Positions 1-8,762 of a DNA stretch of 61,242 bases are shown piece after piece. Position 1 is the stretch's first letter. The number at the start of each line of letters is the position of its first letter. Source of the stretch: Clostridia bacterium (GTDB lineage Bacteria > Bacillota > Clostridia > Oscillospirales > CAG-272). Location: contig JAGARU010000013.1 of NCBI GenBank assembly GCA_017622085.1, positions 1 to 61,242 on the forward strand. The letters are read 5' to 3'. The notes under the pieces were generated by a model, which saw nothing but the letters and a program-made list of their open reading frames with translations, searched no databases and was not told where the DNA came from. Made by a program: the position numbers and the translations under genes.

Positions 1-60
1 GATTTTTCTTTATTTATCTCCCAAAATCTCTTGAAATCTCGTTTTTTCACGATATAACAA

Positions 61-106
61 ATGGGCTTGTTCTTCCCTTCCTTGAGGGTTGAACAAGCCC
101 ATTTTT
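61..106. terminator. Hairpin, possible bidirectional terminator
   Basis: Twelve-base perfect inverted repeat (61-72 with 91-102) around an 18-base loop. On the plus strand it is followed by five T; on the minus strand the T-run is poorer. It would close the minus-strand nuclease gene that ends at 177 and any plus-strand gene entering from the left. The remainder of 1-176 shows nothing else I can support. Confidence 0.5.
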
Positions 107-176
107 CGTCTTCGACCACATGTTTGACCACTTGCAGAGATTTTTGCACCTTTCTCGGCTATCAAAAGTGCAAATT

Positions 177-2153
177 TTAATCATTATCGGCGATATATCT
201 CCAATAATAGCCTTTTGATTTTCCTCCATTTTTCACAGCCTGAAAAATAGCATTCGGTACTACATTCATTACGGTTGCGGCCTCATGTAAGCTTTGATAT
301 GCATTTATCAAAACTCCGTTTTCATCATATTGCCCTACCATTTTTGAATTCTTCTTTCCGACAAGTTTCCGCGCACAGTCTGAACATCCATGACCAGCAA
401 CTCTATTCCCTGCTGTTGACTGATAGGAATGACCACACTTGGGACAGAGCCAATAATACTTTCTATTAGAATATGGTTTTATATGCGAAGGGAGCACTTC
501 ACCATTCTTCTCATTATCCCATTCTTTGGCAATCTCTGGGTACAGCGTTTCTAAATCATCAACTCCCGGCATAGCAACTCTTCCCGAACAATGGGGACAG
601 CTCGATACACTATCTTTTCTTGTTCTTGCATTCGGGGAGCTAGACCATTGATATCCGCACTTATCACATTTCCAAGCAACCGGAAAACTATAATTCAAGG
701 GAATTTCATACGGCGACACGTCGCCATTCTCTTCGAAATCCCACTGTTTTAGCAGCTCCTTACTTTTTTCGGCAAGGCTTCCGTATTTAGCAGTCTTAAC
801 TTTAGTTATAGTTTTCCCGTTTTCTCGCATGGAACATGTTTTGCAAGATTTGACTTGTCTTGCGACGATACTGGAAATGGGCGATTTCCAAGTATTATTG
901 CATTTGGGGCATTTCCAAGTCGCCATATAATTTGACCCAGAAGTAAACATGAACGGAGTCAATGTACCGTTTCCCTCTTCGTCCCACATCCTTGCAATAT
1001 CCGGATGCTGCATCCCAAAAGAATGTTCAACATCGACCAAGTACTCCAGTATTTCAGGGCGATCTCTTGAGATATTAAAATCCGTGAGAAAACCGTAATA
1101 GCGATTGAGAAACTTTTCTTTAAGGCTATTAGTCGGGAAAGTATGACTCTTAAAGAAAAATAGATTACCAAATAACAATCTTAAGTAACCAGACAGCTCT
1201 TCATCATTCATTCTCTTTTTCACAAAATAAATCGCATCAGCAGTATCATACCAAGTGTTTTGCGACTCTTTTATTCTAACAAGTCTAATTCCTAATTCCT
1301 TGCACTTCAAATACTTTCGGCGTTCGCGGTCATGTTGCTCCTGATCATTATGAAACGCTATCCCATCATATTCGATTCCCATGTGGAACGACGGTATAAA
1401 AATATCTAACTCCATACCATTTTCAAACGGCTCTTTATATCGATTCACCGCATCGGGAAAGCACTTTTTCACATAATAGTAAATGGTTTGCTCCGGAAAG
1501 GATGTTGAATGAGCCTTGATACATATAGGACAGTCTATTGCTTTATGATATTTGGTTCTTTGAATTACCTTTTTCCTATAAGAATGACCTTTGGGACATA
1601 TCCACCAATATGCATTGTATGTAAATGGAGATACGTCACTAACCGATAAGCCATTGTTTTTCTCTGAATCCCATTCTATTGCTATATCAGGATACAGTGT
1701 TCCTAAGTCATTCTCACCGCTAATTGACTTTCGACCAGTGCAATAAGGGCACTTTGTGCTTCTTGTAACACGGTGTTCCACACTTTGCAAAAAGCTCGGA
1801 TGGTTATTACCGCAAGTCCACCAATAAGTTTTTGTGCTCTTCGGAGAAATTTCCGACGGTGAAATACCGTTCTTTTCCACATCAAATTCTTTAGCTATTT
1901 CGGGATATAGTGTCTGCAGGTCATTTTCCCCTGCCCAAATCTGTCTGCCTGTACAGTAAAAGCATTTATGCTTACGCCTATACATCACACTCACTTTTTC
2001 TTGGAATGTGTGACCATTGGCACATTTCCAGTTTAGAACTTTTGAGGAATTAACATATAGTTTTGTAATGTATATTCCGTCTGAAGCATTTCTATCATAA
2101 TCTATAATAGACATTAGTTCGCTAATCTCTGTAATTTTGATTTTGTCAACCAT
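177..2153 (-). CDS. Six-zinc-finger protein with Vsr-like endonuclease and NUMOD1 domain
   Basis: 658 residues. Six treble-clef/zinc-ribbon repeats of the DUF4379 type are visible, each with paired cysteines or Cys/His: about 44-67, 114-138, 186-211, 415-440, 496-522 and 570-593. Several are preceded by a repeated phrase of the form LYPEIAKEWD. Between repeats three and four (about 218-312) lies a Vsr/DUF559-like nuclease core: FPE at 219-221, LDIFIP at 249-254, the acidic IEYDG at 260-264, and a basic helix before RLVRIKE. Residues 605-655 resemble the NUMOD1 DNA-binding module of homing endonucleases. The likely role is sequence-specific DNA binding and cutting, as a selfish or defence nuclease; the target is unknown. 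It starts 9 bases after the stop of the broken dehydrogenase, with only a distant GGAG as ribosome site. Confidence 0.8.
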   Translation of the reverse strand: MVDKIKITEISELMSIIDYDRNASDGIYITKLYVNSSKVLNWKCANGHTFQEKVSVMYRRKHKCFYCTGRQIWAGENDLQTLYPEIAKEFDVEKNGISPSEISPKSTKTYWWTCGNNHPSFLQSVEHRVTRSTKCPYCTGRKSISGENDLGTLYPDIAIEWDSEKNNGLSVSDVSPFTYNAYWWICPKGHSYRKKVIQRTKYHKAIDCPICIKAHSTSFPEQTIYYYVKKCFPDAVNRYKEPFENGMELDIFIPSFHMGIEYDGIAFHNDQEQHDRERRKYLKCKELGIRLVRIKESQNTWYDTADAIYFVKKRMNDEELSGYLRLLFGNLFFFKSHTFPTNSLKEKFLNRYYGFLTDFNISRDRPEILEYLVDVEHSFGMQHPDIARMWDEEGNGTLTPFMFTSGSNYMATWKCPKCNNTWKSPISSIVARQVKSCKTCSMRENGKTITKVKTAKYGSLAEKSKELLKQWDFEENGDVSPYEIPLNYSFPVAWKCDKCGYQWSSSPNARTRKDSVSSCPHCSGRVAMPGVDDLETLYPEIAKEWDNEKNGEVLPSHIKPYSNRKYYWLCPKCGHSYQSTAGNRVAGHGCSDCARKLVGKKNSKMVGQYDENGVLINAYQSLHEAATVMNVVPNAIFQAVKNGGKSKGYYWRYIADND

Positions 2154-2162
2154 AACAGTATT

Positions 2163-3196
2163 CTAACACTCCACCGCGACCTTAATAACTCCATCGCGTT
2201 TATTTTCAAACAGCTCATATGCCTCGTCGATCTTTGAAAGCGGATAGGTATGCGTGATCAGCGGCTCGGTATCGAGCTTGCCCTCGGCAATGAGCTTCAG
2301 CGTTTCCTCGCAATCGCAACCGTCAACGCCACCGGTCTTGAAGGTCAAGTTCTTTCCGTACATGTTAGGCAGAGGCAAGGTCTGTGCCTTGTCGTAAAGC
2401 GCCACCACCGTGACGATGGCATTCGGTCGCGCACACTGCCATGCAAGCTCGAAGGTGTTCTCTGCTCCGGCAACCTCAAGCACCACATCCGCACCGCCGT
2501 GATCGCTGTTCTCACGGACAAACCAAGGCATTCATCGGGCGTGACTGTCAACACGTCGGGATAGTGCTCGTTGACAAACTTGATACGGTTTTCGTCCTTC
2601 TCGCACACGATAATGCGCTTGGGATTTTTCAGCATTACGCAAAGAAGCGTGCAAATTCCCGTGGGGCCTGCTCCGATAATGAGAACGGTATCGTCCTCAG
2701 TGATCTCGGAGATCTTCGCCGCCCAATATCCCGTGGCAAGAACATCGCCCACGAGCAGGGCTTGTCTGTCGGTCACGGTATCGGGAATCTTGTTCAGCCC
2801 CTGATCCGCAAACGGCACACGAACATACTCAGCCTGACCGCCATCGATACGGCAACCAAGCGCCCAACCGCCGTTCTTGTCGGTGCAGTTGTTGACGAAT
2901 CCCTTCTTGCAGAAGAAGCACTCGCCACAGAAGGTTTCCACGTTAACTGTTACTCTGTCGCCAGGCTTTACGTGCGTGACCGCAGAGCCTACTTCTTCCA
3001 CAACTCCGACCATCTCATGACCTACCGTGATTCCTTCCACCGCTCTCGGCACGCTGCCGTGCTTGATGTGCAAATCGCTCGAGCAGATACTCGCAAGTGT
3101 GACCTTGACAATAGCATCCCCCTCATGCTGTATCGTTGGCTTGGGCTTCTCCACCAAGCCGAATTCTCCTTTTGATATGTATGTGTAGGTAAGCAT
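2163..3196 (-). pseudogene. Zinc alcohol dehydrogenase, frameshifted
   Basis: Medium-chain zinc-dependent alcohol/threonine-dehydrogenase-like protein. The N-terminal part has the catalytic zinc site (CSSDLH, then GHEMVGVV), a four-cysteine structural zinc loop (CGECFFCKKGFVNNC) and the NAD-binding GAGPTG. At about 2524-2531 the frame is lost: the reading continues in another frame with FVRENSDHGGADVVLEVAGA and runs to a normal family C-terminus at 2163. One missing base near the GGTTT run (or two extra) explains it. The start at 3196 (MLTYTYISK) follows a GGAATG purine stretch. Either a real pseudogene or an assembly error; all other family landmarks are intact, so the damage is recent or artificial. 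Confidence 0.8.
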
Positions 3197-3250
3197 ACTT
3201 CTCACATTCCTTTTCTTTAGTCTACTGCGGTGCAATAATTGCACCTTTCA

Positions 3251-3640
3251 TCAGTCGGTAACGATCTCGCCCTTCCAATCAAGGATCCCGCCGAACTCCA
3301 CGATATTCGTGTAACCCAGCTTGACCAACTTTGCAGATGCCTCTTTACTGCGCCGACCGCTACGGCAGTACACCATGATAAGCTGATTCTTATCGGGCAG
3401 TTCGGGAATCTCGTCCGTGCCAATGCTCTCGTTAGGAACATTGATGGCATTCGGGATATGCCCTGCGGCGAACTCGTCGGGACGGCGCACGTCGAGGATG
3501 ATATAGCCTGTCTCCTGTGCCATCATAGTCACCGCTTCATCCATGGTGATGCTGCGGTAGGTGTTAGTTTGATGATTGCTTGTTCCTGCGCATCCGGTAA
3601 ACATCAGCGCGGATAATAATATCGGTAGCAGTTTTCTCAT
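3251..3640 (-). CDS. Rhodanese-like lipoprotein
   Basis: 129 residues. Signal peptide with lipobox LMFTGC, so the mature protein should be lipid-anchored on the outer face of the membrane. A single rhodanese domain follows (ILDVRRPDEFAAGHIPNAINV) with the active-site cysteine in VYCRSGRRS, the usual sulfurtransferase/persulfide position. GGAGATAGATC precedes the ATG. It lies upstream of the broken dehydrogenase in the same direction. Substrate unknown; extracytoplasmic rhodaneses are usually assigned to sulfur or redox handling. Confidence 0.88.
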   Translation of the reverse strand: MRKLLPILLSALMFTGCAGTSNHQTNTYRSITMDEAVTMMAQETGYIILDVRRPDEFAAGHIPNAINVPNESIGTDEIPELPDKNQLIMVYCRSGRRSKEASAKLVKLGYTNIVEFGGILDWKGEIVTD

Positions 3641-3651
3641 GATCTATCTCC

Positions 3652-4005
3652 TTATGTGCTGTCGCACAGTATTAGGCTATCAATATCAATGCGAAGCGCA
3701 GAGGCATTATTGCAAACATACTGAAAAATCAACTTGTTTTTCAATGACACATAATATTCCCCATAAGTGGAATGCATATAGTCCTGTTCTCGGTGCGAAA
3801 TATAGTGGCTTTCAGAGAATAAATCTATATAGTCTTTGTCAAAGGAAATGATGATATTGGCGATACTTTTGTAGTCAATATCATTATTCTTGTTAGAATC
3901 CGCACTTTGGGCGCCAAAATATTCTGCCGGCAATCCACAATGAGGGCATTTTGCCGCCTTGTCAGATATGGAATTTTGACATTCGGGACATTTTATAAGT
4001 GCCAT
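3652..4005 (-). CDS. Zinc-ribbon protein of unknown function
   Basis: 117 residues starting MALIKCPEC, chosen because TAGGAG stands at proper spacing before this ATG. The N-terminus is a short zinc ribbon (CPEC, then CPHCG). The remaining ~80 residues are rich in Asp, Ser and Tyr and match no family I recognise; they end in a hydrophobic segment followed by CDST. The gene is AT-rich like its neighbours up to about 8.3 kb. It may act in nucleic-acid or protein binding through the zinc ribbon, but nothing else in the sequence supports a role. Confidence 0.65.
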   Translation of the reverse strand: MALIKCPECQNSISDKAAKCPHCGLPAEYFGAQSADSNKNNDIDYKSIANIIISFDKDYIDLFSESHYISHREQDYMHSTYGEYYVSLKNKLIFQYVCNNASALRIDIDSLILCDST

Positions 4006-4021
4006 TTTAATACTCCTAAAA

Positions 4022-4771
4022 TTAGTTTGCGTCGCTTCTGTTTTCAATCAATCCCAGTCTTTTCAAACGGGCTCGAATACCACCATCGGTACGTTTTAAT
4101 GTGGATGCAATTTCAGATACCGGAACGTTTTTCTTAAATAGATCGATCAAGCATTCGTCATGTGCTTCTGTCCAAGGACGACCGTGAAATTCAGAAAGAG
4201 GGTCCTCTTTTTCTCGTTTTGAATCAACAATCGCATCTATGTTATCATATATAAATTGCTGTGCGGACGAAGAAAACAGAACCGTTATGTATGCTCCGTA
4301 TTGCCCTGTTCTTTCTTCAGTGAAAATACCAATCTCGTTTCCTTGCTCGGTCGGCAGTTTTCTCGTCTTTCCATTGGGCTGTGAAACAACCTCCAGCAAT
4401 TGTAAGTTCAAGAGCCAATTGTTAATTGTAGCTGCGGATATTTTTTTGGTTGTTTCTAAATTAACAAGGTTATTCAAGTGATTGGATATTTCGCTTACAG
4501 TTAAAGGAGTCTCCGAAATTTGAATTTTTTTACGTTCTCCATCGGACAAAGCAAACTCATTTTTTCGTTGTTTTGTAACCTTCGCAGATTGCACTCCGCC
4601 ATTTTCAATCACTTGGCGAAGAATATCCGATACATAAAAGAAACATCTTGATAAGCGAACATTGTTTGCGATATCGTTGTCCGGAATCGGAGAATCGTCC
4701 AACGGATTAACACCGTTCGCCAATTTGTCAATAAAAGACTTGGCATATTCAATCTTTTCAAGTTCTGTCAT
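4022..4771 (-). CDS. Conserved hypothetical protein with C-terminal Myb/SANT-like helix-turn-helix
   Basis: 249 residues, start supported by AAAGGAGAAATATC. The N-terminal 60 residues (MTELEKIEYAKSFIDKLANG) belong to a conserved but unnamed protein type in Clostridia. The middle (SEISNHLNNL, AATINNWLLNLQLLEVV) reads like a winged-helix segment. The C-terminus (GRPWTEAHDECLIDLFKK, then SEIASTLKRTDGGIRARLK) is a Myb/SANT-like DNA-binding motif. It is probably a DNA-binding protein from a mobile or accessory set; I know no target. Confidence 0.6.
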   Translation of the reverse strand: MTELEKIEYAKSFIDKLANGVNPLDDSPIPDNDIANNVRLSRCFFYVSDILRQVIENGGVQSAKVTKQRKNEFALSDGERKKIQISETPLTVSEISNHLNNLVNLETTKKISAATINNWLLNLQLLEVVSQPNGKTRKLPTEQGNEIGIFTEERTGQYGAYITVLFSSSAQQFIYDNIDAIVDSKREKEDPLSEFHGRPWTEAHDECLIDLFKKNVPVSEIASTLKRTDGGIRARLKRLGLIENRSDAN

Positions 4772-4784
4772 GATATTTCTCCTT

Positions 4785-5210
4785 TCAAATCAACACCCCA
4801 TTACAATGATCAACTTCATGCTGAATGATCTGAGCCGTCCAGCCGGTGAAGTTTTTCGTGCGTGTTTGCATTTCCAAGGTCTGATACTGCACCTTGACGG
4901 TCTTATAGCGCTTGCACTTGCGCGGGCCGCCGAGAAGCGACAGACACCCTTCCTCGGTGTCGTATGCGCCGTCCTTTTTGATGATCTCGGGGTTAAACAT
5001 AACCGTATACGTAGGAGCTCGTCCACTCTCATCAAGAAAGGCGATGATGCGCTTACGAACGCCTATCATATTTGCCGCCATGCCGACACAACTTTCTCTG
5101 TGCGCCATCAGCGTGTCAAGCAAGTCCTGTGCGACCTGCAAATCTTCTTTTGTTGCGACCTCCGACTTCCCTGCGAGGAATATCGGATCGTGCATCAGTT
5201 CTTTAATCAT
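4785..5210 (-). CDS. def: Peptide deformylase, divergent accessory copy
   Basis: 141 residues. Peptide deformylase removes the N-formyl group from new proteins. The three family motifs are present in variant form: GMAANMIGV in place of the usual GLAAPQVG, EEGCLS with the metal-binding cysteine, and HEVDHCNG with the two metal histidines and catalytic glutamate. The Gln normally found in motif 1, which stabilises the transition state, is not in its usual place. Its start lies inside the 3' end of the GIY-YIG gene (8-base overlap), so translation is probably coupled. Its accessory location suggests an additional copy rather than the main deformylase. Confidence 0.85.
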   Translation of the reverse strand: MIKELMHDPIFLAGKSEVATKEDLQVAQDLLDTLMAHRESCVGMAANMIGVRKRIIAFLDESGRAPTYTVMFNPEIIKKDGAYDTEEGCLSLLGGPRKCKRYKTVKVQYQTLEMQTRTKNFTGWTAQIIQHEVDHCNGVLI

Positions 5211-6654
5211 TTTTCTCTTGCTTTTTCTTTATCGAATTTATGACATTTGCATACTCGGAAATAAACGAAATGAATTTATCATCGAGCAAATATCGTTTTG
5301 GATCATAGGTGTTAGTAGTTATCATTTCTATTGAACCACCTCCGGCAAATACGTTAAACAGTAGCTTTGAGGGTATTGATGCGATGCAATCCATTTCCAC
5401 ATAATCCAAATAATCTTCGGAAACATTCAAAACGTAGATATTTGAAACTTCTTCCAAACTATGATTTTTGTCAAATTCAGATTGCGGCTTAATGAAGTGT
5501 TGCAAAATTCTTTCCTTAAGACTCTTTTTGGTCTGCCCCACATAGATTTTTTGCTCATAATCAAAACACAAAATATAAATACCCGAACACTCTTGATAGT
5601 CGTTCAAATTATCGACTTTTTGAAACACGGACTTGCCATCGTATAAATACCTCTTTAATGCAAAATCGATTCTATTAATATATAACTCTCTAGCATTTCC
5701 CGGAGTTTTATCTTTTTTTGATTTTGCAGATCTTAACATAAAATCCATTTCAAACAGCGACACAAAACATCTATAGCGAATCTCTCTAGACTTAAACTCT
5801 TCCAATGTTTGTCCATCATCTTGATCTCTAAAAAAGGAATCATTATAGCATTTTATCGCTCTTTTACCATATTTCCATTGATACAAGTCATCAATCGATT
5901 TTTTAAAATTAGAAATATATTCGTTTTCAACGGGAATGCATGATTCTTTGATAGTAACTCCAAATTTACTTACATATCTTTCGCCTTTTGATATTGGTAA
6001 GATTCCATTGACGTGAAGTTTTTCGAATCCAAATCTATATTTTTTGTCATAATTATCAAGTACCGCACTTAAAGTATCCTCATAAAAAGTAGGCTCCTGC
6101 CGATAAACAACTATTCTCCCTAGCTCATCTCTATATTTTCTATTGTAAAGATCAGCTATAAAAAGATTCATACCACCACGCTTATAAGGTCTTTTATACG
6201 ATAGAACATATTCAAAGTACTCACTGTTAAAACCAACTCCGTATTTCTTAAGCTCTAAAACCACCCACAATGGAATTTCTATCAAAGATTCCTGGTATTC
6301 AAACAATTGTACTAAAAACAATTTAGATCCATTAGAGCGCTCAACTATGTGAGAATTAACTTCATTTAACACTTTTTTTGATAATGATATGTAATTTCTT
6401 ATCTCACCATCCTGAGTTAAATAGTTATAATAATCACTGTCTATTTCAAATTCAGCATAAAATAATTTGTCACTTTTTTTATTTCGTATATAACCACAAG
6501 CATCATCTATAAGCGCATTCTTAGATGTAAATAATCTATAATCGGCACACGAGGAAATAGAAATTTGATCGAAATTATTATCAGTGATTGTAAATAATTC
6601 ATCAAGTTCAATAATCTTATATAAACTATACCTTTTTCTAAAAATATTTTCCAT
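5203..6654 (-). CDS. GIY-YIG nuclease-domain protein with large uncharacterised N-terminus
   Basis: 483 residues. The C-terminal part carries a GIY-YIG endonuclease fold: SGIYIL at about 357-362, IYVGQT at 370-375, a basic helix with the catalytic-type arginine near 382 (KERILQHF), and an acidic residue near 420 followed by LLFNVFAGGG. Residues 1-350 match no domain I recognise and lack obvious membrane segments. The gene is conspicuously AT-rich compared with the housekeeping block, a sign of transfer. Stand-alone GIY-YIG proteins of this architecture may be restriction-like, homing or DNA-repair enzymes; the sequence does not decide between them. Confidence 0.72.
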   Translation of the reverse strand: MENIFRKRYSLYKIIELDELFTITDNNFDQISISSCADYRLFTSKNALIDDACGYIRNKKSDKLFYAEFEIDSDYYNYLTQDGEIRNYISLSKKVLNEVNSHIVERSNGSKLFLVQLFEYQESLIEIPLWVVLELKKYGVGFNSEYFEYVLSYKRPYKRGGMNLFIADLYNRKYRDELGRIVVYRQEPTFYEDTLSAVLDNYDKKYRFGFEKLHVNGILPISKGERYVSKFGVTIKESCIPVENEYISNFKKSIDDLYQWKYGKRAIKCYNDSFFRDQDDGQTLEEFKSREIRYRCFVSLFEMDFMLRSAKSKKDKTPGNARELYINRIDFALKRYLYDGKSVFQKVDNLNDYQECSGIYILCFDYEQKIYVGQTKKSLKERILQHFIKPQSEFDKNHSLEEVSNIYVLNVSEDYLDYVEMDCIASIPSKLLFNVFAGGGSIEMITTNTYDPKRYLLDDKFISFISEYANVINSIKKKQEKND

Positions 6655-6718
6655 ATTTATTTTTCCTTAAAAATACAACTGTTGTTTCTGAAGCAAACTC
6701 AGCAGCACCCACTCCGTA

Positions 6719-7033
6719 CTATTTAATATTATTTTTGAATAGCTCATTGACAACGTACATCTTGCTAAGACCTGCGAGAATCTCATCGGTGCAGGTGTAG
6801 TAATTCTCGGTGATGTGCGCCTGAAGCTTTGCAACATGTGCCTGTGCTTCTGAAAAATCAGCACTCGCACCGCTATCCTTACACGCGGCGAACTCGGCAA
6901 AGATGGCCATCATGCCATCGTTTGCCTCTGCCCACTTCTCTTTTGTGTAGTTTTTTGTCTTTTGCTCGTGCTCGCGGTAGGCGTCGGTGGCGCCCCAACA
7001 GGAGCGAGCTTCAGATGAATATTTGTCAAACAT
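6719..7033 (-). pseudogene. TipAS-type ligand-binding domain, truncated by a stop codon
   Basis: 104 residues matching the antibiotic-sensing TipAS domain of MerR-family regulators (FDKYSSEARSCWGATDAYRE, then HITENYYTCTDEILAGLSKMYV), without the MerR helix-turn-helix. A GAGG stands upstream of this ATG, so a short stand-alone form is possible. After NNIK there is a TAG, but the same frame continues with YGVGAAEFASE, matching the usual C-terminal helix. The AAG-to-TAG change therefore removes about 15-20 residues. Family members bind thiopeptide or other drugs; here the protein is headless and tailless, so decay is likely. Confidence 0.7.
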
Positions 7034-7089
7034 AAGATAATAACCTCATAGATAATTTTCAAATCACAACTATCCACAACATCACTAAA

Positions 7090-8346
7090 CTACGGCTCAT
7101 ACACAGTTTTGGTATGAAAACCAAATTTTCCTCTATCAACTGTCATTCTTTTTACTGAAAAAGCATTATGTTTCGCAATTTCTAAAATTGTTTGTTCGTT
7201 TTCTTTAGTGCAAAATGCTCCTAAATAGACGCACGATACTTTGGGCATCTTATGGTTTTGTTCAAAGGTCCCGGGAATCAAGATACGCCACTCATTTTCA
7301 TACTTCCAAACATCATGCTTTGTAAGTATAGCTTTCATTAGCTGGGCAGAAAATTCTGGATTCTTATATCCTTCCGCCGTTAAACAATACTTCCAGGGCA
7401 TTTTTGCTATATCTTTCGAGTAAATTACTGGAAATGGTAATAAGGTATGTTCGTCTTTTTCGGAATAATCAAATTCAATACAAAATCCTTTATGACTATC
7501 CGCATAATGAGACCACATCAAAGGATTACGGTAGTCCGTGCACAAACTGCCTACAAAAACCAGATTATCAAACAAATCCGACATTTGGGTATCGAATGTT
7601 GAAAATGTATCGTGCATTTTTAGAGATACGCTCGGATCTTGATCTTTAAACAATTCGCTTACCAAATCAATTTGATCCACATCTATGTTAAGCCCTTTTC
7701 GTTTTGCCTCAACTTCAAATATTCCTTTAGACATATCTCTTGTGTTCGAAGATAATAAAAAGTTTGCGGTTTTTTCTTCAATTTCTTCTTTCTTCTTTTG
7801 AAAAGCTTCTTTGTATTTACCATCAGCCATGGCGCCGTATAACATGTCATATAGCAATTCCGGCTTGCTTACAAAAAGTTTTTTTATATACTTGGGATTC
7901 AAGTTCGGCGAATTACATTTCTTACAGAATGTATTGAGCGAACGGCTTTGCTTCCAACGGTTAATAATCATTTGATCTTCTTCGGATATATCTATTGCAT
8001 TAGCTCCGTTAGTAACAATAAGAAAAAATTTCTTAAAAAGTTCTACTATTCGATTTGTATCAACATCCATAAATGCAGCAAAAAAGGATTCAACATCGAG
8101 TCCTACTCTGCAATCAAACGGATCGTTAAATGTACTACGTCTTGAACAACGCAAAGTTTGAGTTTGTAAATTACTAAGCGAATATCCTTCCGCATCAAAA
8201 CCGCGATATTTATATAGCTTAAATTCAGGTGCGTCTTGCTTTAATAACGAGCGAAGTTCTATTTCTAATTCTTCACTCATGGATTTATCAAATGAATATT
8301 GCAAAAGCTTATTTATAAACTGCTTCTTTTTAGCATTTGATGTCAT
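7090..8346 (-). CDS. DUF2971 family protein
   Basis: 418 residues. Diagnostic DUF2971 phrases are YKYRGFD near the N-terminus, FNDPFDCRVGLD, and LMWSHYADSHKGFCIEFDY near residue 280, followed by NEWRILIPG. The first 50 residues and the middle segment are lineage-specific. No signal peptide or membrane helices. Biochemical function of the family is not established; members are often encoded in accessory regions. Start follows GGGGAATCAT. The next gene upstream is a NUDIX hydrolase 11 bases away, in the same direction. Confidence 0.78.
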   Translation of the reverse strand: MTSNAKKKQFINKLLQYSFDKSMSEELEIELRSLLKQDAPEFKLYKYRGFDAEGYSLSNLQTQTLRCSRRSTFNDPFDCRVGLDVESFFAAFMDVDTNRIVELFKKFFLIVTNGANAIDISEEDQMIINRWKQSRSLNTFCKKCNSPNLNPKYIKKLFVSKPELLYDMLYGAMADGKYKEAFQKKKEEIEEKTANFLLSSNTRDMSKGIFEVEAKRKGLNIDVDQIDLVSELFKDQDPSVSLKMHDTFSTFDTQMSDLFDNLVFVGSLCTDYRNPLMWSHYADSHKGFCIEFDYSEKDEHTLLPFPVIYSKDIAKMPWKYCLTAEGYKNPEFSAQLMKAILTKHDVWKYENEWRILIPGTFEQNHKMPKVSCVYLGAFCTKENEQTILEIAKHNAFSVKRMTVDRGKFGFHTKTVYEP

Positions 8347-8357
8347 ATGATTCCCCG

Positions 8358-8762
8358 TTAAAGTTGTTTTTGTCCTTTTACCTCAATTATTTTTTTCAAT
8401 ATTTCTTCATCTGCCGGGCAAAACTCATAGTTCGGGATTTCACTCGGTGTGATCCATTGGATATCGTTGTGCTCCAACTTCTGCGGTTCACCCTTGGCAA
8501 TAGCGGCGTTGAATAATGTTAGATGTACTGTTAAATCGGGATACTCGTGTATGACATCCATAAACACGTCACCTACCGACAGCGTGATGGCAAGCTCTTC
8601 TCTGCACTCGCGTATCAGTGCTTGTTCTTTTGTTTCTCCCGGCTCAACCTTGCCGCCGACAAATTCCCAAAGGAGACCTCTCGCCTTGTGTGCCGGGCGT
8701 TGGCAGATCATGAATTTATCACCATTCCAAATTAGGGCTGCCACTACTTCGGTTATTTTCAT
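8358..8762 (-). CDS. NUDIX hydrolase, MutT-like
   Basis: 134 residues, the usual length of MutT. The Nudix box runs over about residues 36-58 with the pattern GGKVEPGET then RECREEL. The N-terminus (VVAALIWNGDKFMICQRP) and the tryptophan/glutamate-rich WEF are typical of 8-oxo-dGTP diphosphatases. It probably hydrolyses oxidised or other nucleoside triphosphates in the cytoplasm. Its ATG overlaps the stop codon of the helicase remnant by four bases (ATGA), so it was probably translated together with the intact helicase before that gene decayed. Confidence 0.82.
   Translation of the reverse strand: MKITEVVAALIWNGDKFMICQRPAHKARGLLWEFVGGKVEPGETKEQALIRECREELAITLSVGDVFMDVIHEYPDLTVHLTLFNAAIAKGEPQKLEHNDIQWITPSEIPNYEFCPADEEILKKIIEVKGQKQL

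Noticed and set aside
47..229. 60-codon minus-strand frame after the zinc-finger nuclease
   Set aside because: Runs through the terminator hairpin and overlaps the nuclease 3' end in another frame; no motif.
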